Positions 9,377-20,290 of a stretch of DNA of 64,000 bases are shown piece by piece. The notes under the pieces were generated by a model that saw only the letters and a list, made by a program, of their open reading frames with translations, was not told the DNA's origin and made no database searches. How positions within the stretch are numbered: position 1 is the first letter of the stretch; every line of letters begins with the position of its first letter. Source of the stretch: Magnetovibrio sp. (GTDB taxonomy: Bacteria; Pseudomonadota; Alphaproteobacteria; Rhodospirillales; Magnetovibrionaceae); assembly GCA_028281525.1 (NCBI GenBank), contig JANQJR010000041.1, forward strand, positions 1-64,000, written 5' to 3'. Made by a program: the position numbers and the translations under genes.

Positions 9377-10660
9377 TTACGCATCGAGCATGATGCGGGT
9401 GGGGTCTTCGATGCACTCCTTGACGCGCACCAGGAAGGTCACGGCTTCGCGGCCATCAACGATGCGGTGGTCATAGGACAGCGCCAGATACATCATCGGA
9501 CGCGCTTCGACGGAACCGTCGGGCATAGCCATCGGGCGCATCTGGATTTTGTGCATGCCGAGAATGCCGGATTGCGGTGGGTTCAGGATCGGCGTCGACA
9601 TCAGCGAGCCGAAGATGCCGCCGTTGGTGATGGTGAAGGTGCCGCCCGACATTTCTTCCATGCTCAAGCGGCCTTCGCGCGCGCGGCGTCCGTAGTCGTT
9701 GATGGATTGTTCGATTTCGGCAAAGCCCTTGGCGTCGCAATCGCGCACCACCGGCACCACCAGACCATTTTCGGTGCCGACCGCAATGCCGATGTCGTAG
9801 TGGTTCTTGTAAATAATGTCGCCCGCGTTGATTTCGGCATTGACGGCAGGCAGTTCACGCAGCGCCGTGACGCAAGCCTTGGTGAAGAACGACATGAAGC
9901 CCAGCTTTACGCCATGTTTCTTTTCGAAGTTGTCCTTCATCACCTTGCGCAATTCCATGACATTGGTCATGTCCACTTCGTTGAACGTGGTCAGCATAGC
10001 CGCTGTGTTTTGCGCCTCTTTCAGGCGTTCGGCGATGCGCTTGCGCAGACGGGTCATGGGCACGCGTTCCTCGCGCGGTCCGATGGGACGCGGCGGATAC
10101 TGGACCGGGGCAGGCGCGGGCGCGGCGGCGGGAGCCGGGGCCGCCGGAGACGGCACGGGTTCCGCAACAGCGCCACCGCTTTCCAGGTAGGCCAACACGT
10201 CACCCTTGACGATGCGCCCGTCCTTGCCGGTGCCCTTGATCCGGCCAGGATCGATGTTGTTTTCCTCGATCAGCTTTTTCACCGCCGGTGACAAAGGTGC
10301 GTCGGCGGTCGCGGCGGGAGCCGGAGCAGGTGCAGGAACTGGTTCCGGCGCGGACACGGGTTCAGGGGTAGGGGCCGAGGCCGGTTCGGCTGCCGGTGCG
10401 GGTGCGGAAGCTTTGCCCGCCGCGCCTTCGTCGATGATGCCCAGAACGGCGCCGACTTCGACGTCAGAACCTTCGCCAAAGGCGATGTCCTTGAGCGCGC
10501 CTCCGGCCGGAGCGGGCACTTCCACCGTAACCTTGTCCGTTTCCAGTTCGACGATGGGCTCGTCCTGGGCGATGGAATCGCCCGGTTGTTTGAACCACTT
10601 CGCCACAGTGGCCTCGGTAACCGATTCCCCCAGAACGGGCACTTTGATGTCGGTAGCCAT
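9377..10660 (-). CDS. sucB: 2-oxoglutarate dehydrogenase E2, dihydrolipoyl succinyltransferase
   Basis: Core acyltransferase of the 2-oxoglutarate dehydrogenase complex. Domains in order: lipoyl domain with the lipoylated lysine in [12 protein letters not shown] (K43), a long Ala/Pro/Glu hinge, the peripheral subunit-binding domain (about 125-162), a second Ala/Pro linker, and the catalytic domain ending [13 protein letters not shown] with the catalytic His and Asp. It is 427 residues long, which is normal. The gene lies 59 bases after sucA and just before lpdA in one operon. Confidence 0.97.
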   Translation of the reverse strand: MATDIKVPVLGESVTEATVAKWFKQPGDSIAQDEPIVELETDKVTVEVPAPAGGALKDIAFGEGSDVEVGAVLGIIDEGAAGKASAPAPAAEPASAPTPEPVSAPEPVPAPAPAPAATADAPLSPAVKKLIEENNIDPGRIKGTGKDGRIVKGDVLAYLESGGAVAEPVPSPAAPAPAAAPAPAPVQYPPRPIGPREERVPMTRLRKRIAERLKEAQNTAAMLTTFNEVDMTNVMELRKVMKDNFEKKHGVKLGFMSFFTKACVTALRELPAVNAEINAGDIIYKNHYDIGIAVGTENGLVVPVVRDCDAKGFAEIEQSINDYGRRAREGRLSMEEMSGGTFTITNGGIFGSLMSTPILNPPQSGILGMHKIQMRPMAMPDGSVEARPMMYLALSYDHRIVDGREAVTFLVRVKECIEDPTRIMLDA

Positions 10661-10719
10661 TTTAACCTCTCGCTTTCGTCATAACCCCGGTTTTCCACCG
10701 GGCCTTTAAAATCCGATTG

Positions 10720-13674
10720 TCAATATTGCGGCCGCTGGTGCGGTTGCACGAGCGAGTTCATATCGCCTTCCAGGGCCTGATCCACGATCCATCTCTGCTC
10801 TTTCACATGATGTGAATGTAGGCCTGTCGCTGGGCTCGCCGCACCGCGGCGGCCGACGTAGTTGACGGTCAAGATGTCGCTGTTGAGATCGCGTACGATG
10901 GTTTCGATGCGCTGCGACACGAAGAACCATGCGCCCATGTTGGCGGGCTCTTCCTGGCACCAGACCACCTCGGCATGCGGATAGCGGCCGAGTTGCTGCA
11001 TCAAGCCTTTCCATGGGAACGGGTAAAGCTGTTCAAGACGGATAATCGCCACATCGTCGATCTCGCGTTTGCGCCGCTCTTCCAACAGATCGTAATAGAC
11101 CTTGCCCGAACACACGATCACGCGGCGCACCTTTTTGTCCAATACCAGCCGGTCAATCTCCGGCATAACGCGGCGGAAGCGCGTACCGGGGCCCATCTCG
11201 CCCAGGTTCGAGGTCACCAGCTTGTGGCGCAACAACGATTTGGGCGACATCACGATCAAGGGTTTGCGCAAATTGCGGCAGAGCTGACGGCGCATGACGT
11301 GGAAGAACTGCGCAGGCGTGGTGACGTTGACCACCTGCCAGTTGTCTTCCGCCGACAATTGCAGATAACGCTCCAAACGCGCGGACGAGTGCTCCGGCCC
11401 CTGGCCTTCGTAGCCGTGAGGCAACAACATCACCAGGCCCGACATACGCAACCATTTGGTTTCGCCGGAACACACGAACTGATCGATGATCACCTGCGCG
11501 CCGTTGGCGAAGTCGCCGAACTGCGCTTCCCAGATGGTCAGGCAGTGCGGGTCGGACAGCGAATGGCCGTATTCGAACCCCAACACGCCCGCTTCCGACA
11601 GTGGGCTGTCGATCACTTCATAATGGGCCTGATCGCCCGGACGGATGTTGTTGAGCGGGATGTAGCGTTCTTCGTTTTCCTGATCGACCAGGACCGAATG
11701 GCGGTGCGAGAATGTGCCGCGCCCGGAATCTTGGCCCGACAGGCGCACGCCGTGGCCTTGCACCAACAGCGTGCCGTAAGCGAGCGCTTCCGCCGTCGCC
11801 CAATCGACGCCTTCCTGGGTTTCGATCATTTTGCGCTTGTTCTTGAGTTGGCGCAAAATCTTGGTGTTGGTGTGGAACAGCGCCGGCGGTTCGGAAATCG
11901 CCATGCCGACTTCGCGCAGCAGATCCATTTCGACCGACGTGTCGTCGTCGCGCATTTCCTCCGGGCCTTCCAGATAGAACAAGCCCGCCCATTTGCCTTC
12001 CAGCCAGTCGGCCTTGTTAGGCTTGTAGCTGCTGGCGGACTCCAGTTCTTTTTCCAGGTGCTTGGCGTACCCCGTCACCATCTTGTCGCTTTCGGCTTCG
12101 GTAATCACACCTTCCTGGATGAGCTTGTCTGTATAGATTTCGCGAGTGGTCGGGTGGTTGGCGATGGTCTTGTACATGATCGGGTTGGTGAACATCGGTT
12201 CATCACCCTCGTTATGGCCGTGGCGACGATAACAGAACATGTCGATGACCACGTCCTTGTGGAACTCCTGGCGGAACTCGGTGGCGATACGCGCCACGTG
12301 CACCACGGCTTCGGGGTCGTCGCCGTTGACGTGAAAAATCGGCGCCTGGATCATCTTCGCCACATCCGACGGATAGGGGCTGGAACGCGAGTACGACGGA
12401 TGCGTGGTGAAGCCGATCTGATTGTTGATGATGATGTGGATGGTGCCACCGGTTTCGTAGCCCCGCAGTTCGGACAGATCGAGCGTTTCCGGAACCAGCC
12501 CCTGCCCGGCGAAGGCCGCGTCGCCATGCAGCAAGATGCCCATGACCTGCTCGCGCCGGGTGTCGCCCTTTTGGTTCTGCTTGGCGCGCACCTTGCCCAG
12601 CGCCACGGGATTGACGCATTCCAGGTGCGATGGGTTGGCGGTCAAGGACAGATGAATGGATTCCCCGTCGAACACACGATCCGCCGAAGCGCCCAGGTGG
12701 TACTTCACGTCGCCCGAAACGTCGAGCCCTTCGGGCGTGACCGACTTGCCCAGAAATTCGGCGAAAATCGCCATGTAGGGCTTGCGCATGATGGACGCCA
12801 ACACGTTCAGGCGGCCACGGTGCGCCATGGCCATGATGATCGATTTGATGCCCAACTGGCCGCCGCGCTTGATGATCTGCTCGATCGCCGGGATGACGCT
12901 TTCACCGCCGTCCAGACCGAAACGTTTGGTGCCCTTGAATTTGACGTCGAGGAATTTTTCGAATCCTTCCGATTCCACCAAGCGTTCCAAAATTGCGCGC
13001 TTGCCCTTCAGCGTGAAATCCGTCTGGTTGCGGATGCCTTCGATGCGCCGTTGAATCCAGGCTTTCTGGTCGGGTTCCTGAATGTGCATGAACTCGACAC
13101 CGATGGACGAGCAATAGGTGTCTTTGAGAATCTGGAGGATTTCGCGCATGGTCGCGGTTTCCAGACCCAACACATTGTCGATGTAGATGGGACGGTCCAG
13201 GTCCGCGTCCGTAAAGCCATAGGTGCGGTAGTCCAACTCCGGGTGCTGGGTGCGCCCCTCCAGGCCCAACGGATCGAAGTTCGCGATCAGGTGGCCGCGC
13301 ACACGGTAGGTGCGGATCAACATCAATGCGCGGATGGTGTCCTTGGTGGCACCCCGGATCATGTCCGCGCTGGGGCGAACTTCGCTTGCGGGGGCATAGC
13401 CTTGCATCGCGGCCTGCGCCGCACTGGGCGGCGGCGCGGCGTCCGCTTCCATCAGGCCACCGTTGCCGAATTGGCCGATCACGCCCGCCTGGGACGGCGC
13501 CCAGGTCGCGCCTTTCAAGTCGACGAGGATTTCGCGTTCCTCATCATCCATCTGAGAAAAGTACTCGGCCCAGGTGTGGTCCACCTGGGATGGGTTTTCG
13601 GTGAAGCGGGCGTAAAGTTCCGCCACATAAAGCGCGTTAGCGCCGGTAAGGAATGTATCCGTCGATCCTGACAT
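10720..13674 (-). CDS. sucA: 2-oxoglutarate dehydrogenase E1
   Basis: Thiamine diphosphate-dependent E1, which decarboxylates 2-oxoglutarate. The 984-residue product begins MSGSTDTFLTGANALYVAELY; the open frame runs 49 codons further upstream but that part is Pro/Gly-rich and not homologous, so I place the start at 13674. Visible signatures include AHRGRLNVLASIMRKP, GDAAFAGQGLVPETL in the TPP region and RHGHNEGDEP. The N-terminal E2-binding segment (TENPSQVDHTWAEYFSQMDD) is intact. A small hairpin lies just upstream of the start. Confidence 0.97.
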   Translation of the reverse strand: MSGSTDTFLTGANALYVAELYARFTENPSQVDHTWAEYFSQMDDEEREILVDLKGATWAPSQAGVIGQFGNGGLMEADAAPPPSAAQAAMQGYAPASEVRPSADMIRGATKDTIRALMLIRTYRVRGHLIANFDPLGLEGRTQHPELDYRTYGFTDADLDRPIYIDNVLGLETATMREILQILKDTYCSSIGVEFMHIQEPDQKAWIQRRIEGIRNQTDFTLKGKRAILERLVESEGFEKFLDVKFKGTKRFGLDGGESVIPAIEQIIKRGGQLGIKSIIMAMAHRGRLNVLASIMRKPYMAIFAEFLGKSVTPEGLDVSGDVKYHLGASADRVFDGESIHLSLTANPSHLECVNPVALGKVRAKQNQKGDTRREQVMGILLHGDAAFAGQGLVPETLDLSELRGYETGGTIHIIINNQIGFTTHPSYSRSSPYPSDVAKMIQAPIFHVNGDDPEAVVHVARIATEFRQEFHKDVVIDMFCYRRHGHNEGDEPMFTNPIMYKTIANHPTTREIYTDKLIQEGVITEAESDKMVTGYAKHLEKELESASSYKPNKADWLEGKWAGLFYLEGPEEMRDDDTSVEMDLLREVGMAISEPPALFHTNTKILRQLKNKRKMIETQEGVDWATAEALAYGTLLVQGHGVRLSGQDSGRGTFSHRHSVLVDQENEERYIPLNNIRPGDQAHYEVIDSPLSEAGVLGFEYGHSLSDPHCLTIWEAQFGDFANGAQVIIDQFVCSGETKWLRMSGLVMLLPHGYEGQGPEHSSARLERYLQLSAEDNWQVVNVTTPAQFFHVMRRQLCRNLRKPLIVMSPKSLLRHKLVTSNLGEMGPGTRFRRVMPEIDRLVLDKKVRRVIVCSGKVYYDLLEERRKREIDDVAIIRLEQLYPFPWKGLMQQLGRYPHAEVVWCQEEPANMGAWFFVSQRIETIVRDLNSDILTVNYVGRRGAASPATGLHSHHVKEQRWIVDQALEGDMNSLVQPHQRPQY

Positions 13675-13691
13675 GGCTTCTTTACGGGGCG

Positions 13692-13710
13692 CCGGTTCGA
13701 TCGGAACCGG
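13692..13710 (-). promoter_or_regulatory. Hairpin in the sucD-sucA spacer
   Basis: Perfect 7-bp stem CCGGTTC/GAACCGG with a 5-base loop, 17 bases upstream of the sucA ATG in the 127-base sucD-sucA gap. It is close enough to the ribosome-binding site to affect sucA translation or to mark an mRNA processing point. There is no T tract, so a terminator is unlikely. Confidence 0.4.
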
Positions 13711-13801
13711 TTGGCCCCGCCCTCTGTTATTCCCCCCAGTTTGCCCGCCCGGCCCCGGCCCCGGATTTTTCCAGGTGGCGGGGTCGGGTTGGAATGTGGT
13801 C

Positions 13802-14677
13802 TTAGCCCTTGAGGACTTCAACCATGGTCTTGCCCAGCGTCGCGGGGCTGTCGGCGACGGTGATGCCCGCGCTTTTCATGGCTTCGATCTTGTCGCCCGC
13901 GGTCCCCTTACCGCCGGAGATGATCGCGCCCGCGTGACCCATGCGCCGGCCCGGAGGCGCGGTGACGCCGGCGATGAAGCCGACCACGGGTTTCTTGACG
14001 CTGGAAGCTTTCAAGAACTCGGCGGCTTCTTCTTCGGCGGTGCCGCCGATTTCGCCGATCATGATGATGCTTTCCGTCTCATCGTCGCCTAAGAACATGT
14101 CCAGGCAATCGATGAAGTTGGTGCCGTTCACCGGGTCGCCGCCGATGCCGATACAGGTCGACTGGCCCAGGCCCGCATCCGTGGTCTGCGCCACCGCTTC
14201 ATAGGTCAGCGTGCCGGAACGCGACACGATGCCGACCTTGCCGCGTGCATGGATGTGGCCCGGCATGATGCCGATCTTGCATTCGCCCGGTGTGATCACG
14301 CCCGGACAGTTGGGACCGACCAAACGGGTATTGGAACCGTCCAGCGCGCGCTTGACGCGCACCATGTCGAGCACCGGAATGCCTTCGGTGATGCACACCG
14401 CCAATTCGACTTCGGCGTCGATGGCTTCCAAGATCGCGTCGGCCGCGAACGGTGGCGGAACGTAAATCACGGACGCGTTGGCGCCGGTTTTCTCGACCGC
14501 GTCGGCCACGGTATCGAACACCGGCAGGTCCAAATGCGCCGAACCGCCCTTGCCCGGCGTCACGCCGCCGACCATGTTGGTGCCATAGGCAATGGCTTGT
14601 TCGGAGTGGAAGGTGCCCTGCGCGCCGGTGAAGCCTTGACAGATGACCTTGGTGTTTTGACCCACGAGAACGGACAT
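13802..14677 (-). CDS. sucD: Succinyl-CoA synthetase subunit alpha
   Basis: Alpha subunit, which binds CoA and carries the transient phosphohistidine. The 291-residue protein begins [18 protein letters not shown] (CoA-binding Rossmann fold) and has the phosphohistidine loop [14 protein letters not shown] near residue 245. Length is normal. Its start overlaps the sucC stop by one base (TAATG), giving coupled, equimolar synthesis with the beta subunit. Confidence 0.97.
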   Translation of the reverse strand: MSVLVGQNTKVICQGFTGAQGTFHSEQAIAYGTNMVGGVTPGKGGSAHLDLPVFDTVADAVEKTGANASVIYVPPPFAADAILEAIDAEVELAVCITEGIPVLDMVRVKRALDGSNTRLVGPNCPGVITPGECKIGIMPGHIHARGKVGIVSRSGTLTYEAVAQTTDAGLGQSTCIGIGGDPVNGTNFIDCLDMFLGDDETESIIMIGEIGGTAEEEAAEFLKASSVKKPVVGFIAGVTAPPGRRMGHAGAIISGGKGTAGDKIEAMKSAGITVADSPATLGKTMVEVLKG

Positions 14678-15846
14678 TACGCGGCCTCCTTCACGGCTTT
14701 GACAATTTTTTCAGCGGCGTCGCCCAAGTCGTCGGCGGACACGATCGGCAGACCCGATTCGGCCAGGATCTTCTTGCCCAGCTCCACATTGGTGCCTTCG
14801 AGACGCACCACCAACGGCACGTTGAGGCTGACCTCGCGGGCCGCGGCGACCACGCCTTCGGCGATCACGTCGCAACGCATGATGCCGCCGAAGATGTTCA
14901 CCAGGATGCCTTCGACGTTGCTGTCGGACAGGATCAGCTTGAACGCCGTGGTGACGCGTTCCTTGGTCGCGCCGCCGCCAACGTCCAGGAAGTTGGCCGG
15001 ATCGCCGCCATAGAGCTTGATGATGTCCATGGTCGCCATCGCCAAACCGGCGCCGTTGACCATGCAGCCAATGTTGCCGTCCAACTTGATGTAATTGAGA
15101 TCGTGGCGCGCGGCTTCCAGTTCGGCCGGATCTTCTTCGTCTTCATCGCGCAGTTCCGACACGTCCTTTTGACGGAACAGCGAGTTGTCGTCGAAGTTCA
15201 TCTTGGCGTCCAGCGCCATCACCTGGCCTTCGCCGGTGACCACCAGCGGGTTGATTTCCACCAGCGACGCGTCGAGCTCATTGAACGCCTTGTACATGCC
15301 GAGCAGCAATTTCACCGCGGAGCCGACCTGCTTGCCCTCGAGTCCCAAGCCAAACGCCAACTGGCGGGCGTGGAACGGCAACATGCCGGTGGCCGGGTCG
15401 ATGGTGACCTTGAGAATCTTCTCCGGCGTCTTTTCCGCGACCTCTTCGATGTCCATGCCGCCTTCGGTCGAAGCCATCACGGTGATGCGCGAGGTGGCGC
15501 GGTCGATCAACAGGCTGAGATACAATTCGCGGGCGATGTCGCAGCCCTCTTCGATGTAGACGCGCTTGACTTCCTTGCCGTCCGGGCCGGTCTGGTGCGT
15601 GACCAGTTGCATGCCCAGCATGTCGTTGGCGCTGTCGCGCACGTCCTCGATGGATTTGACCACCTTGACGCCCCCGCCTTTGCCGCGTCCGCCGGCGTGA
15701 ATCTGCGCCTTGACGACGTAGACCGGGCCTTCCAATTCCTTGGCCACGGCTTCGGCTTCCGGCGCGGTGTAAGCCACCTTGCCGTTTGGCACCGCGACGC
15801 CGAACTTTGCGAGCAGCTGCTTGGCTTGATACTCGTGAATGTTCAT
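14677..15846 (-). CDS. sucC: Succinyl-CoA synthetase subunit beta
   Basis: ADP/GDP-binding ATP-grasp subunit of succinyl-CoA synthetase. The 389-residue protein starts [20 protein letters not shown], carries [16 protein letters not shown] in the ATP-grasp domain and the ligase hallmark [17 protein letters not shown] near the C-terminus. It lies 43 bases after mdh, within the same minus-strand operon. Confidence 0.97.
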   Translation of the reverse strand: MNIHEYQAKQLLAKFGVAVPNGKVAYTAPEAEAVAKELEGPVYVVKAQIHAGGRGKGGGVKVVKSIEDVRDSANDMLGMQLVTHQTGPDGKEVKRVYIEEGCDIARELYLSLLIDRATSRITVMASTEGGMDIEEVAEKTPEKILKVTIDPATGMLPFHARQLAFGLGLEGKQVGSAVKLLLGMYKAFNELDASLVEINPLVVTGEGQVMALDAKMNFDDNSLFRQKDVSELRDEDEEDPAELEAARHDLNYIKLDGNIGCMVNGAGLAMATMDIIKLYGGDPANFLDVGGGATKERVTTAFKLILSDSNVEGILVNIFGGIMRCDVIAEGVVAAAREVSLNVPLVVRLEGTNVELGKKILAESGLPIVSADDLGDAAEKIVKAVKEAA

Positions 15847-15889
15847 ATGTCTTTCCTCTCAGGGATCTTCGGTGAGACCCTGCCCTGTG

Positions 15890-16912
<1,023 letters not shown>

Positions 16913-17038
16913 TCATAAGATGTTTCTAATGTATTGGTTTCGCTGGCTTCCCAGCTTTGACGTCGAATTGCGCGCAGGATGCTGCGCTGCACAAAACGGT
17001 ACCGTTTCGTAGCGCGATTTGCGGCCTGGGGCAAGGCC

Positions 17039-17060
17039 AAAAACCGCCCAAAGGGGTGGG
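17039..17060 (-). terminator. Probable terminator after zapE
   Basis: On the minus strand a short GC stem (CCACCC/GGGCGG-type, one wobble, 4-base loop, 17044-17060) is followed directly by TTTTT. It lies about 50 bases after the zapE stop and ahead of mdh, separating zapE from the TCA operon at least partly. Confidence 0.45.
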
Positions 17061-17109
17061 ATTCATGTGAATTGGTTCTTTTTTACCCAAAAGCACGAGA
17101 AAACCTCCT

Positions 17110-18255
17110 TTAGTCCCCACGTTTAGCGTGTTTGAGTTCCATGTAAGACGCGGACTGCATCTCCACAAGGCGCGATGCGGTGCGCTCGAATTCGAACGCG
17201 CCCTCACCTTCGCGGTAGAGTTCCATGGGTCCCACATCGGCGGAACAAATCAGCTTCACGTGACCTTCGTACATGGCGTCGACAAGGGTTACGAAGCGCC
17301 GCGCCACGTCCTTGTTTTCCGGCCCCATCTGCGGAATGCCGGGGATGATCAGGGTGTGGAAACGCCGCGCCAGCTCCAGATAATCCGCCGCGCCCAAGGG
17401 GCGCTCGCACACGTCGGCGAACTGCACCAAGGCCACGCCCTGGGTGGCCTTGGGCACGGCGATGTCGCGGCCCTGCACTGGAATGGTCGCAGCGTGCGGA
17501 CGCGCACCATGGGTCAGCTTGACGAACGCATCCTCCAGCTTGACTCGTGCGGCCTCGTCGTCGGGATGCAGGTAAACCTCCAGCTGGCGCATATGTTCCA
17601 GGCGGTAGTCCTTCTTGCCGTCCAGTTGCAGGACATCCATTTTGTCTTCGATCAGATCGATGAACGGCAAGAACGCATCGCGTTGCAGGCCGTCCTTGTA
17701 CAAATCCACCGGCGGGCGGTTGGAGGTGGAGACCACCACCACGCCTTTTTCGAACAAAATCTCGAACAGCCGGCTCAAGATCATCGCGTCCGCGATGTCG
17801 GTGACCTGGAACTCGTCGAAACACAGCAGCGTACCTTCCGCCGCCAATTGTTCGGCCACCGGCGGGATGGGGTCCGCGTCGCGGCCCTTGAACTTGCGGT
17901 ATTCGTTGAGGCGGATGTGCACCTGCTGCATGAAGGCATGAAAATGCACCCGGCGCTTGCGCTTCACCGGCGCGTCTTCGAAGAACATGTCCATCAGCAT
18001 GGATTTGCCGCGCCCGACGCCACCGTAAAAATAAATGCCCTGGGGCGGGTCTTCGCGGCGGCGCTCCAACCCGAAGCGTTCCTTCCAGCTCACGGGACCG
18101 TTCTGCGGCTCGTAACTCATCAGGGCTTTGTGCAGGCTTTGCAGTTTTTCCACGGCAAGCGCCTGGGCCGGGTCGTGCTTCAGTTCACCCGAAGCGATCC
18201 GCGCGCGGTATTCAAACAGCGGCCCCGCCGGGACCGTATCCCCTGGTTCGGACAT
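17110..18255 (-). CDS. zapE: Cell division protein ZapE, AFG1-like ATPase
   Basis: AFG1/ZapE-family ATPase linked to cell division and Z-ring stability in bacteria. The 381-residue protein has Walker A GGVGRGKSMLMDMFF, Walker B LLCFDEFQVTDIADAMIL and the sensor segment VVVVSTSNRPPVDLYKDGLQR. These motifs and the length match the family. It lies upstream of mdh on the same strand, an arrangement common in alphaproteobacteria, with a likely terminator between them. Confidence 0.93.
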   Translation of the reverse strand: MSEPGDTVPAGPLFEYRARIASGELKHDPAQALAVEKLQSLHKALMSYEPQNGPVSWKERFGLERRREDPPQGIYFYGGVGRGKSMLMDMFFEDAPVKRKRRVHFHAFMQQVHIRLNEYRKFKGRDADPIPPVAEQLAAEGTLLCFDEFQVTDIADAMILSRLFEILFEKGVVVVSTSNRPPVDLYKDGLQRDAFLPFIDLIEDKMDVLQLDGKKDYRLEHMRQLEVYLHPDDEAARVKLEDAFVKLTHGARPHAATIPVQGRDIAVPKATQGVALVQFADVCERPLGAADYLELARRFHTLIIPGIPQMGPENKDVARRFVTLVDAMYEGHVKLICSADVGPMELYREGEGAFEFERTASRLVEMQSASYMELKHAKRGD

Positions 18256-18600
18256 ACGCCCAAATCCACCTCATTGCTAGAGTGCGATCGGATTGGATGG
18301 ATGCAAAAAAGCCTCGATTCAATCCGTGAATCGCCCTCTAAAATTTTAACCGGAGCGGATTCACAATCTTAGGCGAAACACAAAAGTGATCCCGCCTAAG
18401 ACGATCCGGCCCGGCCGCCCCTTCGCATCTGCACAATGTTAAAAGTAGGAACTCCCGGCGCTCGTGTAAATAACTGTTTTTTCTGTACTTTAAGGCGCTA
18501 ATATTAGCGTCTCCTGCTACACGCGGGCGTTGGTTGCGGGACCGGGGCGAAGCGGGCAGACTGTGGGCGAATCGGACACGGCTGAGAGGACATAGGCGCA
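18256..18600. promoter_or_regulatory. Divergent promoter region between zapE and the desaturase gene
   Basis: Gap of 345 bases with no credible gene. It contains a 9-bp inverted repeat TCTTAGGCG/CGCCTAAGA (18367-18375 with 18393-18401) and a perfect 14-base palindrome at 18496-18509. The region around 18470-18510 is AT-rich and is the likely promoter for the plus-strand gene at 18601. Confidence 0.5.
18496..18509. promoter_or_regulatory. Perfect 14-bp palindrome, possible operator
   Basis: CGCTAATATTAGCG reads identically on both strands and lies 92 bases upstream of the desaturase start. The size and AT centre suit a dimeric repressor site. No regulator gene is adjacent, so the binding protein is unknown. 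Confidence 0.45.
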
Positions 18601-19443
18601 ATGACGGGTGAGTTCCTGCTTGAACACGAACCGGTGATCCGGCTGTCGGCTTTTTTCGGCATCTTCGCCATCATGGCCGCAGTGGAATTGATCGCACCGA
18701 GGCGTACGCTGACGGTCTCAAAGGGGCTGCGCTGGTTTTCCAACCTCTCCATCGTCGCGCTCAACACCGTTCTGGGACGCCTGATCCTGCCCATGGCGCC
18801 GGTGGCGTTCGCCTATCTGTGTGCGGAAAAAGGCTGGGGCCTGTTCAATCTGACGGACTGGCCCGGCTGGCTGGAGTTGGTGGTGGCGGTGATCTTGATG
18901 GACTTCGCCATTTGGCTGCAGCACGTCATGGTGCACGCCATTCCGATGCTGTGGCGGCTGCACCGCATGCACCACGCCGACCTGGATTACGACGTCACCA
19001 CCGGCGCGCGTTTCCACCCCATCGAAATCATCTTATCGCTGGGCATCAAGTTGTGCGTCATCGCGCTTTTGGGCGCGAGCCCGGTGGCGGTGCTGGCGTT
19101 CGAGGTGCTGCTCAACGCCACCGCCATGTTCAACCATTCCAACGTCCGTCTGCCGCTTGGCCTGGATGCGGTGTTGCGTCTGCTCGTGGTCACACCGGAC
19201 ATGCACCGGGTGCACCATTCGGCGATCCCGCGCGAATGCAACTCCAACTTCGGCTTCAACTTGCCGTGGTGGGACCGGCTGTTCGGCACTTACATCGCCC
19301 AGCCGGAATTGGGCCACGAAGGCATGACCATCGGCTTGGACATGTTCCGCGAAGAGCGTGACGAACGGCTCGATCAAATGCTGATTCAGCCGTTCCGTCA
19401 GGCGAAGGGAGAGTACGCCATCAATCGCCGGGATTGGGATTGA
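18601..19443 (+). CDS. Sterol desaturase/fatty acid hydroxylase family membrane protein
   Basis: Integral membrane di-iron oxygenase of the fatty acid hydroxylase superfamily. The 280-residue protein has several hydrophobic segments in the first 90 residues and then the histidine clusters that bind the two irons: QHVMVHAIP, WRLHRMHHADLD, an FNHSN motif, and TPDMHRVHHSA. Substrate cannot be told from sequence; bacterial relatives act on lipids or hopanoid- and sphingolipid-like chains. The ATG follows GAGAGGACATAGGCGCA. It appears to lead a short operon with the genes at 19448 and 19921. Confidence 0.88.
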   Translation: MTGEFLLEHEPVIRLSAFFGIFAIMAAVELIAPRRTLTVSKGLRWFSNLSIVALNTVLGRLILPMAPVAFAYLCAEKGWGLFNLTDWPGWLELVVAVILMDFAIWLQHVMVHAIPMLWRLHRMHHADLDYDVTTGARFHPIEIILSLGIKLCVIALLGASPVAVLAFEVLLNATAMFNHSNVRLPLGLDAVLRLLVVTPDMHRVHHSAIPRECNSNFGFNLPWWDRLFGTYIAQPELGHEGMTIGLDMFREERDERLDQMLIQPFRQAKGEYAINRRDWD

Positions 19444-19447
19444 AGCC

Positions 19448-19867
19448 TTGGGCATCCGTGCAGGCCGCGAAAACGAAGACTTCATCTTCGAGGTCGAACA
19501 CATCGGCATGGACATGGACTTCCACCACCCCAAGGACCGGGATTTGGGTTTGGACGCAAGCGTCGTCGAAGCTTTCGAGGCGGAGCGCGAACACGCCGAA
19601 ATTTTCATCCAAAACGCCACCGGCACAGCGTTCAGCGCGGATGAGTTGCTCGATTGGTTTTTGCTGCAAACCAGGACGACCTTGGCCGACCACTTGCCCC
19701 AGGGGGCATTGGACAAAGGCGCGCAAACGGGCCAAACCCAAGTCTACGTCACCTTCCCCATCCGCTTTGAGCCTGGGGGCTTTTCCATGCGCACCGAAGA
19801 AGGCGTCCAGGACCTCTCCACCCTGAAGCTGATGGCGAAAGTCACGCTGCACAAACGCGGCGGTTGA
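19448..19867 (+). CDS. Small protein of unknown function
   Basis: A 139-residue soluble protein not recognised. The frame opens with TTG at 19448, four bases after the upstream stop, and there is no nearby ATG before residue 20, so a TTG start with translational coupling is likely but unproven. The N-terminal part is acidic and His/Asp-rich (GMDMDFHHPKDRDLGLD); the end is basic and looks like a beta-strand (LMAKVTLHKRGG). Codon use matches the neighbours. Confidence 0.65.
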   Translation: MGIRAGRENEDFIFEVEHIGMDMDFHHPKDRDLGLDASVVEAFEAEREHAEIFIQNATGTAFSADELLDWFLLQTRTTLADHLPQGALDKGAQTGQTQVYVTFPIRFEPGGFSMRTEEGVQDLSTLKLMAKVTLHKRGG

Positions 19868-19920
19868 CGCGGCCGGACGGGGCGGGCATCGTCGCCGCAT
19901 GCAGACCTTAAGGACGCCTG

Positions 19921-20259
19921 ATGACAGATTCCGCACCTGAACCACGCCCCGACCCGCGCTCGCGCGAAGAAATCCTCAAGGCCCAGCAGATGATGGTCGT
20001 CATCTTCGCCGTCGCCACTTTGGTTCCATCGTTGTGGATGGTGTTGATGGCCTACAATGGCATTGCTTTGGGGCAAGAAGACGCGGGCTTCGCTCAAGTT
20101 CTGACTTACTGGGGCCTGGCCGCGCCGCTGGTGTGGCTGGCGGCCAATGGCGCAGCGCTTTTCAAAATCCGCCAAGGCGCAGGCGAGGGCGCGAAGTATT
20201 TCCCCCTCATCCCGGCGTTCTGGGCGATCGTCTGGTTCGCGGCCCAAGTCACGGGCTGA
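19921..20259 (+). CDS. Small membrane protein of unknown function
   Basis: A 112-residue protein with an N-terminal charged stretch (EPRPDPRSREEILKAQQ) followed by three predicted membrane helices: about 24-45 (MMVVIFAVATLVPSLWMVLM), 60-82 (VLTYWGLAAPLVWLAANGA) and 94-110 (FPLIPAFWAIVWFAAQV). There is no catalytic motif. It probably belongs to the same transcription unit as the desaturase-family gene. Confidence 0.75.
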   Translation: MTDSAPEPRPDPRSREEILKAQQMMVVIFAVATLVPSLWMVLMAYNGIALGQEDAGFAQVLTYWGLAAPLVWLAANGAALFKIRQGAGEGAKYFPLIPAFWAIVWFAAQVTG

Positions 20260-20290
20260 CGTTTCATAATTGGCCGAGGTCTGGTTGAAA

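Noticed and set aside
8291-10291. Long plus-strand frames across lpdA and sucB
   Set aside because: Antisense to clearly identified genes; composition typical of GC-rich shadows.
10975-13671. 898-codon open frame on the plus strand
   Set aside because: Exactly antisense to sucA; rich in His, Arg and Val as expected of a reverse frame of a GC-rich gene, with no family motif or ribosome site.
10720-13821. 49-codon N-terminal extension of SucA
   Set aside because: Pro/Gly-rich and unlike E1 proteins; the normal start is at 13674.
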